DNA of 64,000 nt from the NCBI RefSeq assembly GCF_000745175.1, contig NZ_JQNI01000002.1, positions 542,001 to 606,000 on the forward strand, read 5' to 3'. Below, in pieces: positions 26,999-41,192 of the stretch (its first letter is position 1; each line of letters begins with the position of its first letter). The notes under the pieces are model-generated. The model was not told the origin of the DNA, made no database searches, and saw only the letters and a program-made list of their open reading frames with translations. A program made the translations under genes and the position numbers. This DNA is from Deinococcus sp. YIM 77859. GTDB lineage: Bacteria; Deinococcota; Deinococci; Deinococcales; Deinococcaceae.

Positions 26999-27044
26999 CG
27001 TGGAGGGGGTGGTTTCTCGCTGCGCAATCCGCGTGGCCTACAAT

Positions 27045-27512
27045 ATGAATAACAACGCAACCCACACTTCAAACGATCTGCACGCCCTGGCAGACGGCGT
27101 CCTGCGGACCCTGGGCTTCGAGGTGCTGGACGTGCAGGTGCAGAATCCTGGTCGCCGGCCTACCGTCGTGATTCGCGTCGACCGCCTCGACGAACAGCCG
27201 GTTACCCTCGAAGACCTGGAACGGGCCAGCCGCGTGGTTGGCGCGGAGTTCGACCGGGTGGACCCCATCGCGGGTGAGTACCGCCTGGAACTCGAATCGC
27301 CGGGCGCCAAGCGGCCGCTGACGCGCGCGCGGCACTTCGAGCGCATGATCGGTTTAAGGGCCAGGGTGCGCGGCGACGGGCACGCGTTCACGGCGCCCAT
27401 CAAGGCGGTGCAGGGCGATCAGGTCACCTTCGATGTCGCCGGTGAGGACGTCACGCTCACCGTCGGCACCTTTCAGGGGAACCTCGCGGAGTTCCCGGAC
27501 CGCCACCGCTGA
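27045..27512 (+). CDS. rimP: Ribosome maturation factor RimP
   Basis: A 155-residue protein with the RimP pattern: an N-terminal alpha-beta domain (GFEVLDVQVQNPGRRPTVVI), the central IAGEYRLELESPGAKRPL and a C-terminal SH3-like domain. RimP assists 30S subunit maturation. I take the ATG at 27045 (MNNNATHTSNDLHAL); the frame is open from 26970, but that part overlaps the leader terminator. It is the first gene of the rimP-nusA-ylxR-infB operon. Confidence 0.93.
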   Translation: MNNNATHTSNDLHALADGVLRTLGFEVLDVQVQNPGRRPTVVIRVDRLDEQPVTLEDLERASRVVGAEFDRVDPIAGEYRLELESPGAKRPLTRARHFERMIGLRARVRGDGHAFTAPIKAVQGDQVTFDVAGEDVTLTVGTFQGNLAEFPDRHR

Positions 27513-27546
27513 GTGGCGCTTGCATCCTTAGAGGAAGGAAAACGGT

Positions 27547-28737
<1,191 letters not shown>

Positions 28738-28743
28738 CCCCGC

Positions 28744-29025
28744 TTGGCTGCTGCTTCCCGCAACACCCGGCACGTTCCGGAGCGGACCTGCGTCGCCTGC
28801 CGCCGCAAGCGGCCCCAGCCCGACCTCGTGCGGGTGACCCTGGCGGCAGAAGGCTGGCGGGTTGTGCCGGGGGCGCGGACGGGGCGGGGTGCCTACGTCT
28901 GCGCCGACGCCCCCGACTGCTGGCAGGAAAAGCGGCTGAGGCGAGCGTTTCGGGCGGATGCCCCGGCGATCAGCACCCAACTCCAGGCCCTACTGGCCCA
29001 CACGGATCAGCCTATGAACACCTGA
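28744..29025 (+). CDS. ylxR: YlxR-family RNA-binding protein
   Basis: A 93-residue basic protein with the YlxR signature RHVPERTCVACRRKRPQPDLVR and GRGAYVC. The family fold binds nucleic acid and is nearly always encoded between nusA and infB. The only plausible start is the TTG at 28744, with AGGAG nine bases upstream overlapping the nusA stop. The ribosomal L7Ae-like gene often found next to ylxR is missing here. Confidence 0.85.
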   Translation: MAAASRNTRHVPERTCVACRRKRPQPDLVRVTLAAEGWRVVPGARTGRGAYVCADAPDCWQEKRLRRAFRADAPAISTQLQALLAHTDQPMNT

Positions 29026-29090
29026 TCTTTGCCGCCGTCCGGCTTTCCCGACCAGGGAACGGGGCACGGCGGGACTCACCGGAGGTGAGC

Positions 29091-30893
<1,803 letters not shown>

Positions 30894-30906
30894 GGAGGCA
30901 CAAGAA

Positions 30907-30947
30907 AGGGGCGGTTTCCTGCCAAGGGGCCGCCCCTCTCCTGTTGT
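30907..30947 (+). terminator. Terminator-like stem after infB
   Basis: AGGGGCGG (30907-30914) pairs with CCGCCCCT (30930-30937), followed by CTCCTGTTGTT. The T-run is weak, but the position just after the rimP-infB operon and before an oppositely oriented gene fits a terminator. Confidence 0.55.
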
Positions 30948-30957
30948 TGGCTTCGCT

Positions 30958-31428
30958 TCAGGTGCTGGGAGCGTCTGCACCCGCACTCGGGGTGCTCTGG
31001 CCGGTCTCGCCAGGCTGAGCGAAATCGCGCGGGCCGCCGTCCCGGCCACCGTGGTGATGGCCACCCCGGCCAAAGCCGCGCGGGCCGCCGAAACCGAAGG
31101 GGTTTTGCTGGAGCCTCTGCTTGAGCTCTTCGGCGCGGCGACTGGGGAGGTCACCGGCCTGTACGGCCTGGTCGATGGTGGCGCTCCCCGCAGCGAGCGC
31201 AGCGGCCCGCAGGCGTTCCACCGTGATGCCAAGCTGCGCGGCCAGCTTCTGGAGAAAGACGTCAGCGTACGAGGTGCTGGGCGGTACCGGGCGGCTCGGC
31301 GCGGTTTGGGACTGCGCCGACTGGGGTGGGGAGGCTGTTCCGGTTCCAGCGGCCAGAACCAGCCCTGCGGTGAGGGGCAGGCCAGCGGCAAGGGCGACCA
31401 AAGCAGCGCGTCTAGGGGAACGTTTCAC
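30958..31428 (-). CDS. Secreted or membrane-anchored hypothetical protein with Gly/His-rich tail
   Basis: About 156 residues. A basic N-terminus and hydrophobic segment ([20 protein letters not shown]) act as a signal peptide or anchor. A helical domain (ADVFLQKLAAQLGITVERL) follows, resembling small periplasmic proteins of unknown function, then a glycine/histidine/arginine-rich tail (RGGHHHGGRDGG) that might bind metal. AGGAG is spaced better for the GTG at 31428 than for the GTG at 31437, so I use the former. It converges on infB. Confidence 0.65.
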   Translation of the reverse strand: MKRSPRRAALVALAAGLPLTAGLVLAAGTGTASPPQSAQSQTAPSRPVPPSTSYADVFLQKLAAQLGITVERLRAAALAAGSATIDQAVQAGDLPSRRAEELKQRLQQNPFGFGGPRGFGRGGHHHGGRDGGPRDFAQPGETGQSTPSAGADAPST

Positions 31429-31618
31429 CGTTGTCACACTCCTGGGATGAGATTCCGGCCAACGTGACCGGGTGCGAGCAGGGTGCGGGAGGGCGGTTAA
31501 ACAGGGGCTAAAATGCGGGTCCGTCCCCTGCGTGGCGGTGGCCCTCTGCTATCCTGTGGCGCTTGCCGCACCCGCTTCCCTTGTCTGAACGGAACGGGGG
31601 CCGGACGCGACTCCCACC

Positions 31619-31981
31619 ATGCCCAGGTTCCAGCCCCCCCCGTTTCGCCCCGACGTGACGCCCCTGCGGCGCTCCCATCTGCTCGCGTGGCCGGGGGTGC
31701 TCACGCTGCTGTCGGTACTGGCGGTGCTGTTGGGTTCGCCGCAGCCGGTGGCCGACCAGGGACCGCGCGTCACGGCAGGCAACGTGGCTCCGGCCCTGCC
31801 GGAGGTCCGCCCCGCGCCGCAGCCCATGCCCGGTCCGCTTCTGCTGACCGCCGCGCCGCCCGAGCCCTTTGGGCTGGTTCGGGTCGCGCTGGCTGCCGCC
31901 GTGGCGCTGCCAGCCTGGTCTTCTCCCACCCCGCTGCGCAGCCTGGCACTGCTCGGCCGGCGACAGACGGACGGCGGCTGA
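31619..31981 (+). CDS. Hypothetical membrane protein
   Basis: A 120-residue proline-rich frame with one clear hydrophobic segment (LLAWPGVLTLLSVLAVLLG) and a weaker one near residue 90. A TATCCT -10-like box at 31550-31555 could drive it with a leader of about 55 bases. There is no good Shine-Dalgarno and no family recognised. It lies 63 bases upstream of secDF on the same strand. It may be a real small membrane protein or a high-GC chance frame. Confidence 0.4.
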   Translation: MPRFQPPPFRPDVTPLRRSHLLAWPGVLTLLSVLAVLLGSPQPVADQGPRVTAGNVAPALPEVRPAPQPMPGPLLLTAAPPEPFGLVRVALAAAVALPAWSSPTPLRSLALLGRRQTDGG

Positions 31982-32044
31982 AAAGCGGTTGGTTCGGCTC
32001 TATCCCGTCAGCCCCCTCTCTTCTGTCTTTCCCGGAGTCTTCCC

Positions 32045-34333
32045 GTGACCTACACCAATCCGAACCGCAACCGCCGCCCGCCTCCGCGCCGTCCGGCTCC
32101 CTCTGCCAGCCGTCCCAGTCCCTGGACCGGGCTCCTCCTGCTGCTCACGCTCCTGGCCAGCCTGCTCTATATCTGGCGGCCCTGGGAACATCCCAAAACG
32201 CCCCTTGCGCTCTGGAACGACCAGTATCAGTTCATGACGCTGGGGCTGGACCTCAAGGGGGGCCTGAGGATCGAACTCGCGCCCGAGGACGGCAACGCCA
32301 CCCGTGAGGAGCTCGACCGGGTAAAGACCGTGATCGAGAACCGTATCAACGCGCTGGGTGTGGCTGAACCGACGGTGACTGTCGCAGGCGGCAGGCGCGT
32401 GGTCGTCGAGATTCCCGGCGCGACGCCCGCGGTGCAGCAGCGCGCCCGCGAGATCATCCAGCGCACCGCTCGCCTGGAATTCCGCATCGTGAACCAGGGG
32501 GCGCAGCCTGACCCGCAGCTGGCCCAGCAGAAGCCCCAGACGGGCGGGTACACCCTCGAAGACCTCGGTCCGGTGCAGGCGACCGGCGAGGTGATCGCCA
32601 ACGCCTCGGCCGCCACGGATCCCACGACGGGCCGCTGGGTGGTGACGTTCCAAACCACCCCACAGGGTGCGGAGACATTTGGCAACTTTACCGGTCAGAA
32701 CGTAGGTCGCCTGATGGCCGTGGTGCTGGACGATCAGATCCAGTCGGTGGCGACCATCCAGCAGCGTCTTTTCCGGGACGTGCAGATCAGCGGCAACTTC
32801 ACCGCCGAGGAAGCCAGCCAACTCGCCCTGGTGCTTAAATCCGGCGCGCTCCCCATCAAGATCAAGACCGAGGCCGAGCGGGCCATCGGGCCGACGCTGG
32901 GTGCCGACGCCATCCGCAGCGGCACCATCGCCGCGCTTGTCGGCATCGGGTTGGTGTTCGGGATGCTCTTCTTGTACTACGGCTTCTGGTTCGGGCTGGT
33001 CGCGGCGTTGGGGCTGCTGTTTTCGGCGATCCTGATCCTGGGCCTGCTGGGCGGCTTCGGCGCGACCCTCACCCTGCCGGGAATTGCGGGTCTGGTGCTC
33101 ACCATCGGCGCCGCCGTGGACGGCAACGTGATCTCCTTTGAGCGCATCAAGGAGGAGCTGCACAAGGGCAAGGGCCTGAAGAACGCGATCGGGGCGGGGT
33201 ACGAGCACTCGACGGCGGCCATCTTGGACGTGAACGCCTCGCACCTGCTCTCCGCGCTGGCGCTGTACAACTACTCGACCGGTCCGGTGAAGGGCTTTGC
33301 TGTCACGCTGATCATCGGGGTGGTTGCCTCCACCTTCTCTAACCTGGTGTTCGCCAAGTGGGGTATGCAGCAGCTCGCGCAGCGCAAGCCCAATGCGAGC
33401 GCGCCCATCCGCATCGGCAAGACGAACATCAACTTCATGAAAGCTGCCCCCGTCGTGACCACCCTCAGCGTGCTGCTCGCGCTGGGTGGCGGCCTGGTGC
33501 TCGCCACACGCGGCCTGAACTACGGCGTGGACTTTACCAGTGGCACGACCCTCACTGTCCGCACGGGGAGCGAGACGACCACCGAGCAGGTGCGTTCCGC
33601 CGTCACCGGGGCGGGCGTGGAGAAAGTCAACCCCCAGAGCGCGACCATTCAGCGTGACGTAACGCCGGGAATCAGCGGCGCGCAGTACACGGTCAAGGTG
33701 CCCGAACTGACCGCCGCCGAGGTGCAGACCCTCAGTTCGGCGATCGCCAGGCTGCCGGGGGGTGAGGTGCAGTCCACCGAGACGGTCGGCCCGGCGGTTG
33801 GGCGTGAACTCACGCAGAAGACCGTCTATGCCGTGTTGTTGGGCCTGGGCCTGATCCTCGTCTACGTCGGCTTCCGCTTCGACTTCATCATGGGTGTGGG
33901 CAGCATCATCGCGGCGGTTCACGACGTGGCCATCGCGATGGGCCTCTTCAGCCTGCTGGGGCTGGAATTCACGGTGGCGACGGTGGCCGCGCTCCTTACC
34001 CTGATCGGCTACTCGCTGAATGACTCCATCATCATCTCCGACCGCATTCGCGAAAACCTGCGTGAGATGCGGGGCCGCTCCTACCGCGAGATCGTGAATA
34101 CCTCCATCAACCAGACGCTCTCGCGCACGGTGATGACGTCAGTGAGCACGATGCTGCCCCTCCTCAGCCTGCTCGTGTTCGGCGGTCCGGTGCTGCGTGA
34201 CTTCTCGCTGATTCTGCTGGTCGGCATCATCGTGGGCACCTACTCCTCCATCTACATCGTCGCGCCGCTGGTCGTGTACTTTGAAGAGTGGAATGCCCGC
34301 CGCAAGCGGGGGCAGCAGCCCGTCAAGGCGTAG
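32045..34333 (+). CDS. secDF: Fused preprotein translocase accessory subunit SecDF
   Basis: A 762-residue protein that joins SecD and SecF in one chain, with about 12 membrane helices. SecD features include GLDLKGGLRIEL and the D-rich VDGNVISFERIKEEL; the SecF half begins at about residue 450 (FMKAAPVVTTLSV) and has YSLNDSIIISDRIRENL. SecDF uses the proton gradient to pull secreted proteins across the membrane after SecYEG. GGAG lies about ten bases before the GTG start. A stem-loop follows the gene. Confidence 0.96.
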   Translation: MTYTNPNRNRRPPPRRPAPSASRPSPWTGLLLLLTLLASLLYIWRPWEHPKTPLALWNDQYQFMTLGLDLKGGLRIELAPEDGNATREELDRVKTVIENRINALGVAEPTVTVAGGRRVVVEIPGATPAVQQRAREIIQRTARLEFRIVNQGAQPDPQLAQQKPQTGGYTLEDLGPVQATGEVIANASAATDPTTGRWVVTFQTTPQGAETFGNFTGQNVGRLMAVVLDDQIQSVATIQQRLFRDVQISGNFTAEEASQLALVLKSGALPIKIKTEAERAIGPTLGADAIRSGTIAALVGIGLVFGMLFLYYGFWFGLVAALGLLFSAILILGLLGGFGATLTLPGIAGLVLTIGAAVDGNVISFERIKEELHKGKGLKNAIGAGYEHSTAAILDVNASHLLSALALYNYSTGPVKGFAVTLIIGVVASTFSNLVFAKWGMQQLAQRKPNASAPIRIGKTNINFMKAAPVVTTLSVLLALGGGLVLATRGLNYGVDFTSGTTLTVRTGSETTTEQVRSAVTGAGVEKVNPQSATIQRDVTPGISGAQYTVKVPELTAAEVQTLSSAIARLPGGEVQSTETVGPAVGRELTQKTVYAVLLGLGLILVYVGFRFDFIMGVGSIIAAVHDVAIAMGLFSLLGLEFTVATVAALLTLIGYSLNDSIIISDRIRENLREMRGRSYREIVNTSINQTLSRTVMTSVSTMLPLLSLLVFGGPVLRDFSLILLVGIIVGTYSSIYIVAPLVVYFEEWNARRKRGQQPVKA

Positions 34334-34346
34334 GCTCTGAGGGAAA

Positions 34347-34390
34347 GAGGAGGCGGCTTCCGGGGGGGGTCGCCTCCTCGCCTGTCTGAG
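34347..34390 (+). terminator. Stem-loop terminator after secDF
   Basis: GAGGAGGCG (34347-34355) pairs perfectly with CGCCTCCTC (34371-34379) across a G-rich loop, followed by GCCTGTCTG. The stem is strong but the T-run is poor, so it may be a partial or Rho-assisted terminator. Confidence 0.5.
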
Positions 34391-34432
34391 CTGCCCCGGC
34401 CCCGCGCCCCCCGCGTTGGCCTAGCGTAAGGC

Positions 34433-36127
<1,695 letters not shown>

Positions 36128-36163
36128 GGAACGGCGGGGCTCTTCTCGCTTACCCTGAGGGAC

Positions 36164-37624
36164 GTGAACCAACCTCTTCCCGGCGCCCTGGTGATGGTGG
36201 ACATCCCCGGCCCCACGCTCGACGTGTCAACCGCCGCTTACCTGCGCCGCAACGGGATTCGGGCCGTCTGTCTGTTTGGGAAGAACGTGCAGGATGCGGA
36301 GCAACTGCGGCGGCTCTGCGCTGACCTGCGCGAGGTGCTGGGTGAGAACGCCCTGATTGCCCTCGACCACGAGGGTGGCGCAATTGTGCGCCCGAGCTTC
36401 TGGCCGTGTGCGCCTTCGGCCATGGCCCTGGGCGCGGCGGATGATCCGGTGCTCACCGAGGAGGTGAACGCAGCCCTGGCGCGGCAGTTGCGGTCGGTCG
36501 GCGTGAACTGGAACTTTGCACCTGTGCTGGACGTGAACGTTAATCCGGCCAATCCGGTGATCAGTGAGCGGGCCTACGGCGCTGATCCCGCCCTGGTGAC
36601 GCGCCACGGTGTCGCGGCCCTGCGGGGACACCGGCGGGAGGGCGTCGCAGGCTGCGTGAAGCACTTTCCGGGGCACGGTGACACCCACCTCGACACTCAC
36701 CGCGCCCTGCCCCGCGTCGCCAAGAGCCGTGCGGCGCTGGACGCAGCAGAGCTGGCGCCCTTCCGCGCCTGCCTGCCCCTTGCGCCCGCCGTGATGACGG
36801 CGCACATCGTGTATGACGCGCTTGACCCCGCGCGTCCCGCCACGCTCTCGCGCGCCGTGCTGACGGACCTGCTGCGCGGCGAGTGGGGCTACGGGGGGGT
36901 CACCGTTACCGATAGCATGGGGATGCAGGCCATCGACGCTCACTACGGCCGGGGCGAGGCGGCGGTGCTCGCGCTGCGTGCCGGAGCTGATCTGGTGATG
37001 GCCCTGGGCCGCCGCGAGGCGCAAGAGGCCACCCTGGAGGCGGTGGCGCACGCTCTGCGGGACGAACTGGACGCGCGGGAGGTCGAAGCGAGCCTCGCTC
37101 GGCTGCACGCGTTGGCCGCCGCCCATCCAGCAGAGGTTGCGCTCGAGCGAGACCCCTGGGCCGACGCTGCGCTGTTCGCGCGCGCCTGGGCCTGTGCCCT
37201 GACCACCTGCGGCAACCCGCGGCCTCCCGCTCCCGGAACGGCCATTCTGCTCGTCGCGCAGCACCGGGTGGAGCGTGAGACGGTCAGCGAAGCCAGCGTG
37301 GACGCCGCCACGCTCGCCCGTGAACTCGGGGCCGTGTACGACGTGCGGCTACACGCTTTTGATCACCCGGCACAGCTCGACTGGCGAGCCATCCGGGCGT
37401 CCGGCCTCCCCGTCATCCTCGCGACCACCACCCGGCACCGGCAGCCCGACCTGCGTGGGGCCCAGCCGGATCTACACCTCGCCCTGTACAACCCTTCCGC
37501 CGTGCTGGACGTCCAGGCCCCTGCGGTCCTCACCTACGGCTTTCGCCCCGAAGCCCGGGCCGCCCTGGTCGCCTGGCTGCGCGGTGACGCGGGTGCCCCG
37601 GGCCGCCTTCCCTTTCCCCCCTAG
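36164..37624 (+). CDS. nagZ: Glycoside hydrolase family 3 beta-N-acetylhexosaminidase (NagZ-like)
   Basis: A 486-residue protein whose first 330 residues match NagZ. The histidine-containing acid/base loop [14 protein letters not shown] is typical of N-acetylglucosaminidases, and the nucleophile is the Asp in [10 protein letters not shown]. NagZ removes GlcNAc from peptidoglycan fragments during wall recycling. The extra C-terminal 150 residues look like the alpha-beta sandwich of longer GH3 enzymes. No signal peptide is present, so it is cytoplasmic. GTG start seven bases after TACCCT (36151-36156). It converges on a degV gene with only 9 bases between. Confidence 0.88.
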   Translation: MNQPLPGALVMVDIPGPTLDVSTAAYLRRNGIRAVCLFGKNVQDAEQLRRLCADLREVLGENALIALDHEGGAIVRPSFWPCAPSAMALGAADDPVLTEEVNAALARQLRSVGVNWNFAPVLDVNVNPANPVISERAYGADPALVTRHGVAALRGHRREGVAGCVKHFPGHGDTHLDTHRALPRVAKSRAALDAAELAPFRACLPLAPAVMTAHIVYDALDPARPATLSRAVLTDLLRGEWGYGGVTVTDSMGMQAIDAHYGRGEAAVLALRAGADLVMALGRREAQEATLEAVAHALRDELDAREVEASLARLHALAAAHPAEVALERDPWADAALFARAWACALTTCGNPRPPAPGTAILLVAQHRVERETVSEASVDAATLARELGAVYDVRLHAFDHPAQLDWRAIRASGLPVILATTTRHRQPDLRGAQPDLHLALYNPSAVLDVQAPAVLTYGFRPEARAALVAWLRGDAGAPGRLPFPP

Positions 37625-37633
37625 GGCTTTTCC

Positions 37634-38500
37634 TCAGCGTTCCCAGACCCAGCGGCCTGGGGCGGCGGCCACACCCAGCGCCCGTGGCCCGGTGTGGACA
37701 TTGAGCACCGGGTTCACGCCGGTCATCCCGACCCACACGAGGGGATGACGGGCCTGAAGCGCTGCGAGGAGCGCGTCAGCATCCTCGCGCACGCTGCCGT
37801 ACAGCAGGCCCACCCGCAGCGGCGTGCCCTCGCCGTAGCGGCTGGTTACCTGCGCCGCGACCGCATCGATGGCTCCGCGGTAGGAGCGCGCCCGCCCCAC
37901 GTTCGTGTAGATGCCGGCCTGCTTGTCCACCGTGATCACCGGCTTGAGGTTCAGCAGGCCTCCCAACGTGGCCTGTACCCGCCCGATGCGCCCGCCCCGG
38001 CGCAGGTACTCCAGGGTCTCGATGGTGAAATAGAGTTCGGTCTCCTCGTGGGTGCGCCGCACCCAGTCCAGGGCCGTTTCCAGCGTCTCGCCCCGCTGTG
38101 CGGCAGTGACGGCGGCATGGACCTGAAAGGCCTGCGCCGCGCTCAGCGTGCGCGTGTCGTGAATGGTCACCGGCAGCTCCGGCACGAGCGCCCGCGCCTG
38201 CTCGGCCGCGTTGCGGCTTCCCGAAAGCCCACTGCTGATCGTGAGGGCCAGCACCGGCAGGCCGTCCCCGCTTGCCGCCCGCTCCGCCTGCGCCCAGTCC
38301 TGGGGTGTGGGCTGACTGGAGGTTGGGTGCACCGGGTTCGTCTGGAGTTCCCGGTACAGCTCCTCGCGCGTGAGCTCGTTCATACGGTACGTCTTCGTGC
38401 CGAAGTTCAGGCTAAAGGGCGCAACCGGCACGTTGTTGCTGAGGCCCTCGAAAGCGTCTAGGCCCCCATCTGTGGCGACGGCAAAAAGGGGAGAGGTCAT
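37634..38500 (-). CDS. DegV-family fatty acid-binding protein
   Basis: A 288-residue two-domain DegV/FakB-like protein. Family marks are [12 protein letters not shown] in the lipid-binding loop, [13 protein letters not shown], and [15 protein letters not shown]. These proteins hold a single fatty acid, in some bacteria for a FakA kinase; no fakA is in the window. Its ATG overlaps the stop of the upstream dehydrogenase gene by 4 bases. A second DegV paralogue is at 50884-51729. Confidence 0.9.
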   Translation of the reverse strand: MTSPLFAVATDGGLDAFEGLSNNVPVAPFSLNFGTKTYRMNELTREELYRELQTNPVHPTSSQPTPQDWAQAERAASGDGLPVLALTISSGLSGSRNAAEQARALVPELPVTIHDTRTLSAAQAFQVHAAVTAAQRGETLETALDWVRRTHEETELYFTIETLEYLRRGGRIGRVQATLGGLLNLKPVITVDKQAGIYTNVGRARSYRGAIDAVAAQVTSRYGEGTPLRVGLLYGSVREDADALLAALQARHPLVWVGMTGVNPVLNVHTGPRALGVAAAPGRWVWER

Positions 38501-39384
38501 CTGATCTCCTGGCCGTTCATCTGTTCCACCAGTTTCAGGGCCGCGCTGTAGTCCGCGTCCGAACCGATAAGGCGCGCCGCCGCCCGGTACAGCGCCGCGC
38601 CCTGCAGCAGCAGGGGTGCGCTCGCCCGAGCATCCTGCACCATGTCGGCGGCGATCCCCGCATCTTTGGCGAGCAGGCCCAGCTCAAAGGTGACGGGAAA
38701 TGCGCGGGTCAGCACCCGCTGCGGGATCAGGGCCTCGGTGGGGTAGGAGCGCCCGCTGCTCGCGTTGATGACGTCCAGCGCCGCCTGTAGGTCGACGCCG
38801 CGCCGTGCCAGGACGGCAAGCCCTTCCCCCGCCGCCCACATGTTGACCGCCATCAGGGTGTTGTTGATCGCCTTGACCGCGAAGCCCGCGCCGCTCTCGC
38901 CGACGTACACGATCTTCCCGGCAAAGGCCAGATCGGCGCGCACCCGGCCAAGCGCGGCCGCGTCCCCGCCAACCATCACCGTCAGGCTGGCCCGCTCGGC
39001 TCCCATGGGCCCGCCGCTGACCGGCGCGTCCAAAAAGGCCACCCCCCGCGCTTCCAGCCGCGCCGCCTGCCGCGGGGCCGCCTCCGGGTGCCCGCTCGTG
39101 CAGTCCACCCAGACTGTTCCGGGCCGAAGCTGGCCCTCCAGCGCTCCCAACACCTCATCGACCTCCGCGCTGGTGGGGAGGCAAGAAAAGATCACATCGG
39201 CATCCGCTACCCCGCTCAGCTCGGCGGCCTCGCTCCCGAACTCGCGGGCGTGTGCCTGCGCCTTTGCTGGGGTGCGGTTCCAGACGAGCGCTCGCCCCCC
39301 CGTTTCCCTCGCGTGCCGCGCGAGCTGCGCCGCCATGGGCCAGCCCATCGCGCCCAGGCCCAGAAATGCTGTCGTTCTGCTCAT
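38497..39384 (-). CDS. 3-hydroxyisobutyrate dehydrogenase-family NAD-dependent oxidoreductase
   Basis: A 295-residue protein with an N-terminal Rossmann motif [10 protein letters not shown], substrate loop [11 protein letters not shown] and the catalytic lysine in [11 protein letters not shown]. Family members oxidise 3-hydroxyisobutyrate, tartronate semialdehyde relatives or glyoxylate-type acids; the substrate cannot be assigned. TAGGCT (39392-39397) lies seven bases upstream of the ATG, so the message is probably leaderless and covers the downstream degV gene. Confidence 0.9.
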   Translation of the reverse strand: MSRTTAFLGLGAMGWPMAAQLARHARETGGRALVWNRTPAKAQAHAREFGSEAAELSGVADADVIFSCLPTSAEVDEVLGALEGQLRPGTVWVDCTSGHPEAAPRQAARLEARGVAFLDAPVSGGPMGAERASLTVMVGGDAAALGRVRADLAFAGKIVYVGESGAGFAVKAINNTLMAVNMWAAGEGLAVLARRGVDLQAALDVINASSGRSYPTEALIPQRVLTRAFPVTFELGLLAKDAGIAADMVQDARASAPLLLQGAALYRAAARLIGSDADYSAALKLVEQMNGQEIR

Positions 39385-39466
39385 TTCGCCCAGCCTACGG
39401 CTCGGCCACGCAGCAGGCCGCGACTCTGAACCGAGTCCAGAAAGGTGCGGCGCTATCCTGCCCTCC

Positions 39467-40375
39467 GTGGTTCAAGCCCTGCTGAACGTGGTGTTGCCCG
39501 TTGTGCTCGTCGCGGGCGTCGGTGCCCTGCTCGCCCGCCGCTTCACCCTGAGTCAGGACACGCTGGGCAAGGTGAGCCTCAACGGTCTGACGCCTGCTCT
39601 CGCCCTCAGCAGCCTGTTGGGCACGACCGTCCGCCTGGGCGAGGGCCTGCACCTGGCCACCGCCTACTTCGTGCTGGCGCTGTCCGGGGCGCTGCTGGCC
39701 CGCCTGGCCGCCGCCCGCGTGCCCAGCGCCACCCGCCGCGCCGTGATGGCGAGTGTGGCGATCGGCAACAACGGCAACTTCGGATTGCCCATCGCCCTGT
39801 TCGCGCTCGGACAGCCGGGACTCGACCAGGCCGTCGTGATCTTCCTGTGTTCGGTCCTGCTTACCTTCACCCTGGGGCCGCTGCTGTACGGCTCGGCGGG
39901 TGGTGCGCGAGCCGGGCTGAGGGCGGTCCTGCGCCTCCCGGTGGTGTGGTGTATCGCCGCTGCCCTTCTGGTCCGGGTGCTGCATCTGCCTGTTCCGCTG
40001 GGTGTGCGCCGCGGCATCGACCTTCTTGGACAGGCCGCCCTGCCGATGGTGCTGCTCTCGCTGGGCATCCAGCTCGGACAAGCGGGCCGCCTCGCCCTGA
40101 CCCCGCCGGTCCTGACCGCCACAGGCCTGCGCGTCCTCGCCATGCCCGCCCTCGCGCTGGCCCTTGGCCTGGGGCTGGGTCTGCGTGGCTTGCCCCTCCA
40201 GGGGCTGGTGCTTGCCTCCGCCATGCCCACCGCCGTGAATGCCTTTCTTCTTGCCCGCGAGTACCACGCCGACGCCGACACGGTGGCGAGCGCCGTTGCG
40301 CTGAGTACGCTGGCCAGCCTGCTCACGGTGGCGCTGGTGGTGGCGGCCTTGCCGCTGATCGGGCGGCTGGGGTAG
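39467..40375 (+). CDS. AEC-family membrane transporter
   Basis: A 302-residue protein with about ten membrane helices. It has the AEC (auxin efflux carrier) pattern: [19 protein letters not shown] in the first half and [18 protein letters not shown] in the second. Bacterial members move small organic acids such as malate or malonate; the substrate is unknown here. The GTG at 39467 comes seven bases after TATCCT (39454-39459). The frame is open far upstream but overlaps the divergent dehydrogenase gene there. Confidence 0.87.
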   Translation: MVQALLNVVLPVVLVAGVGALLARRFTLSQDTLGKVSLNGLTPALALSSLLGTTVRLGEGLHLATAYFVLALSGALLARLAAARVPSATRRAVMASVAIGNNGNFGLPIALFALGQPGLDQAVVIFLCSVLLTFTLGPLLYGSAGGARAGLRAVLRLPVVWCIAAALLVRVLHLPVPLGVRRGIDLLGQAALPMVLLSLGIQLGQAGRLALTPPVLTATGLRVLAMPALALALGLGLGLRGLPLQGLVLASAMPTAVNAFLLAREYHADADTVASAVALSTLASLLTVALVVAALPLIGRLG

Positions 40376-40399
40376 GAAAAGCCGCCATACTGGCCCCTG

Positions 40400-41182
40400 A
40401 TGAATGTGCCCGGCGCCATCACCTCCCTGCAAAACCCGCACGTCAAACGGCTTGTGCGCCTGCGTTCCCGCCGCGAGCGCGACCGCGAGGGCGTGATCCT
40501 GATCGAGGGGGCCCGTGAGCTCGCCCGCGCGACACAGGCGGGTCTGAGGCCGGCGACCCTCTACACCTGCGAGGCGCTCTACAGCCCGGAGGCGCGTGCG
40601 CTGGCGCCTGCGCTGCCTGGTCCCCGCCTCGCGCTCGCCCGCGAGGCCTTTGAGAAAGTGAGTGGCCGCGAGAATCCTGACGGGTTGCTGGCGGTGGTGC
40701 CCGCGCCCCCTGCGCGCCTGCCCCAACCTCAGGACGACGCGGTGGTCGTCGTTCTGCATGGCCTCGAAAAGCCCGGGAACATCGGGGCGATTCTGCGCAC
40801 GGCGGACGCGGCGGGCGCAGCGGGTGTGCTGGTGCTTGGACGCGGTGCGGACGTGTATTCCCCCAATGTGATTCGCGCCTCGCAGGGCAGCGTCTTTACC
40901 CTGCCCGTCGCGGCCCTCTCCGAGGAGGAGGCCCTGGCCTGGTTGGCCGAGCACGGCTTTACCCGTGTGGCCTGCACGCCGGACGCCTCCCGGGTGTACT
41001 GGGACGCGCCGCTCACAGGGCGCGTTGCGCTGATTCTGGGCGCCGAGCACGCGGGGCTACCCTCGGCGTGGCGCGCAGCGGAGTTGCCGGTGCGCGTGCC
41101 CATGCGGGGGGCTGCCGACAGCCTCAACGTCGCCACAGCCGCCGCGCTCGTCCTGTACGAGTGCCTGCGCCAGCGCCGCTGA
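40400..41182 (+). CDS. SpoU/TrmH-family RNA 2'-O-methyltransferase
   Basis: A 260-residue SPOUT methylase with an N-terminal RNA-binding domain ([19 protein letters not shown]) and the knotted C-terminal domain with motif 1 [18 protein letters not shown], motif 2 [10 protein letters not shown] and motif 3 [22 protein letters not shown]. It probably methylates a ribose in rRNA or tRNA; the position is unknown. CATACTGG lies just before the ATG with no Shine-Dalgarno. It begins 24 bases after the AEC gene. Confidence 0.92.
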   Translation: MNVPGAITSLQNPHVKRLVRLRSRRERDREGVILIEGARELARATQAGLRPATLYTCEALYSPEARALAPALPGPRLALAREAFEKVSGRENPDGLLAVVPAPPARLPQPQDDAVVVVLHGLEKPGNIGAILRTADAAGAAGVLVLGRGADVYSPNVIRASQGSVFTLPVAALSEEEALAWLAEHGFTRVACTPDASRVYWDAPLTGRVALILGAEHAGLPSAWRAAELPVRVPMRGAADSLNVATAAALVLYECLRQRR

Positions 41183-41192
41183 CCCCACTTGC

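Noticed and set aside
31549..31929. A 126-codon frame on the minus strand
   Set aside because: Low-complexity serine/glycine/arginine composition and overlap with the slightly better plus-strand frame at 31619-31981.
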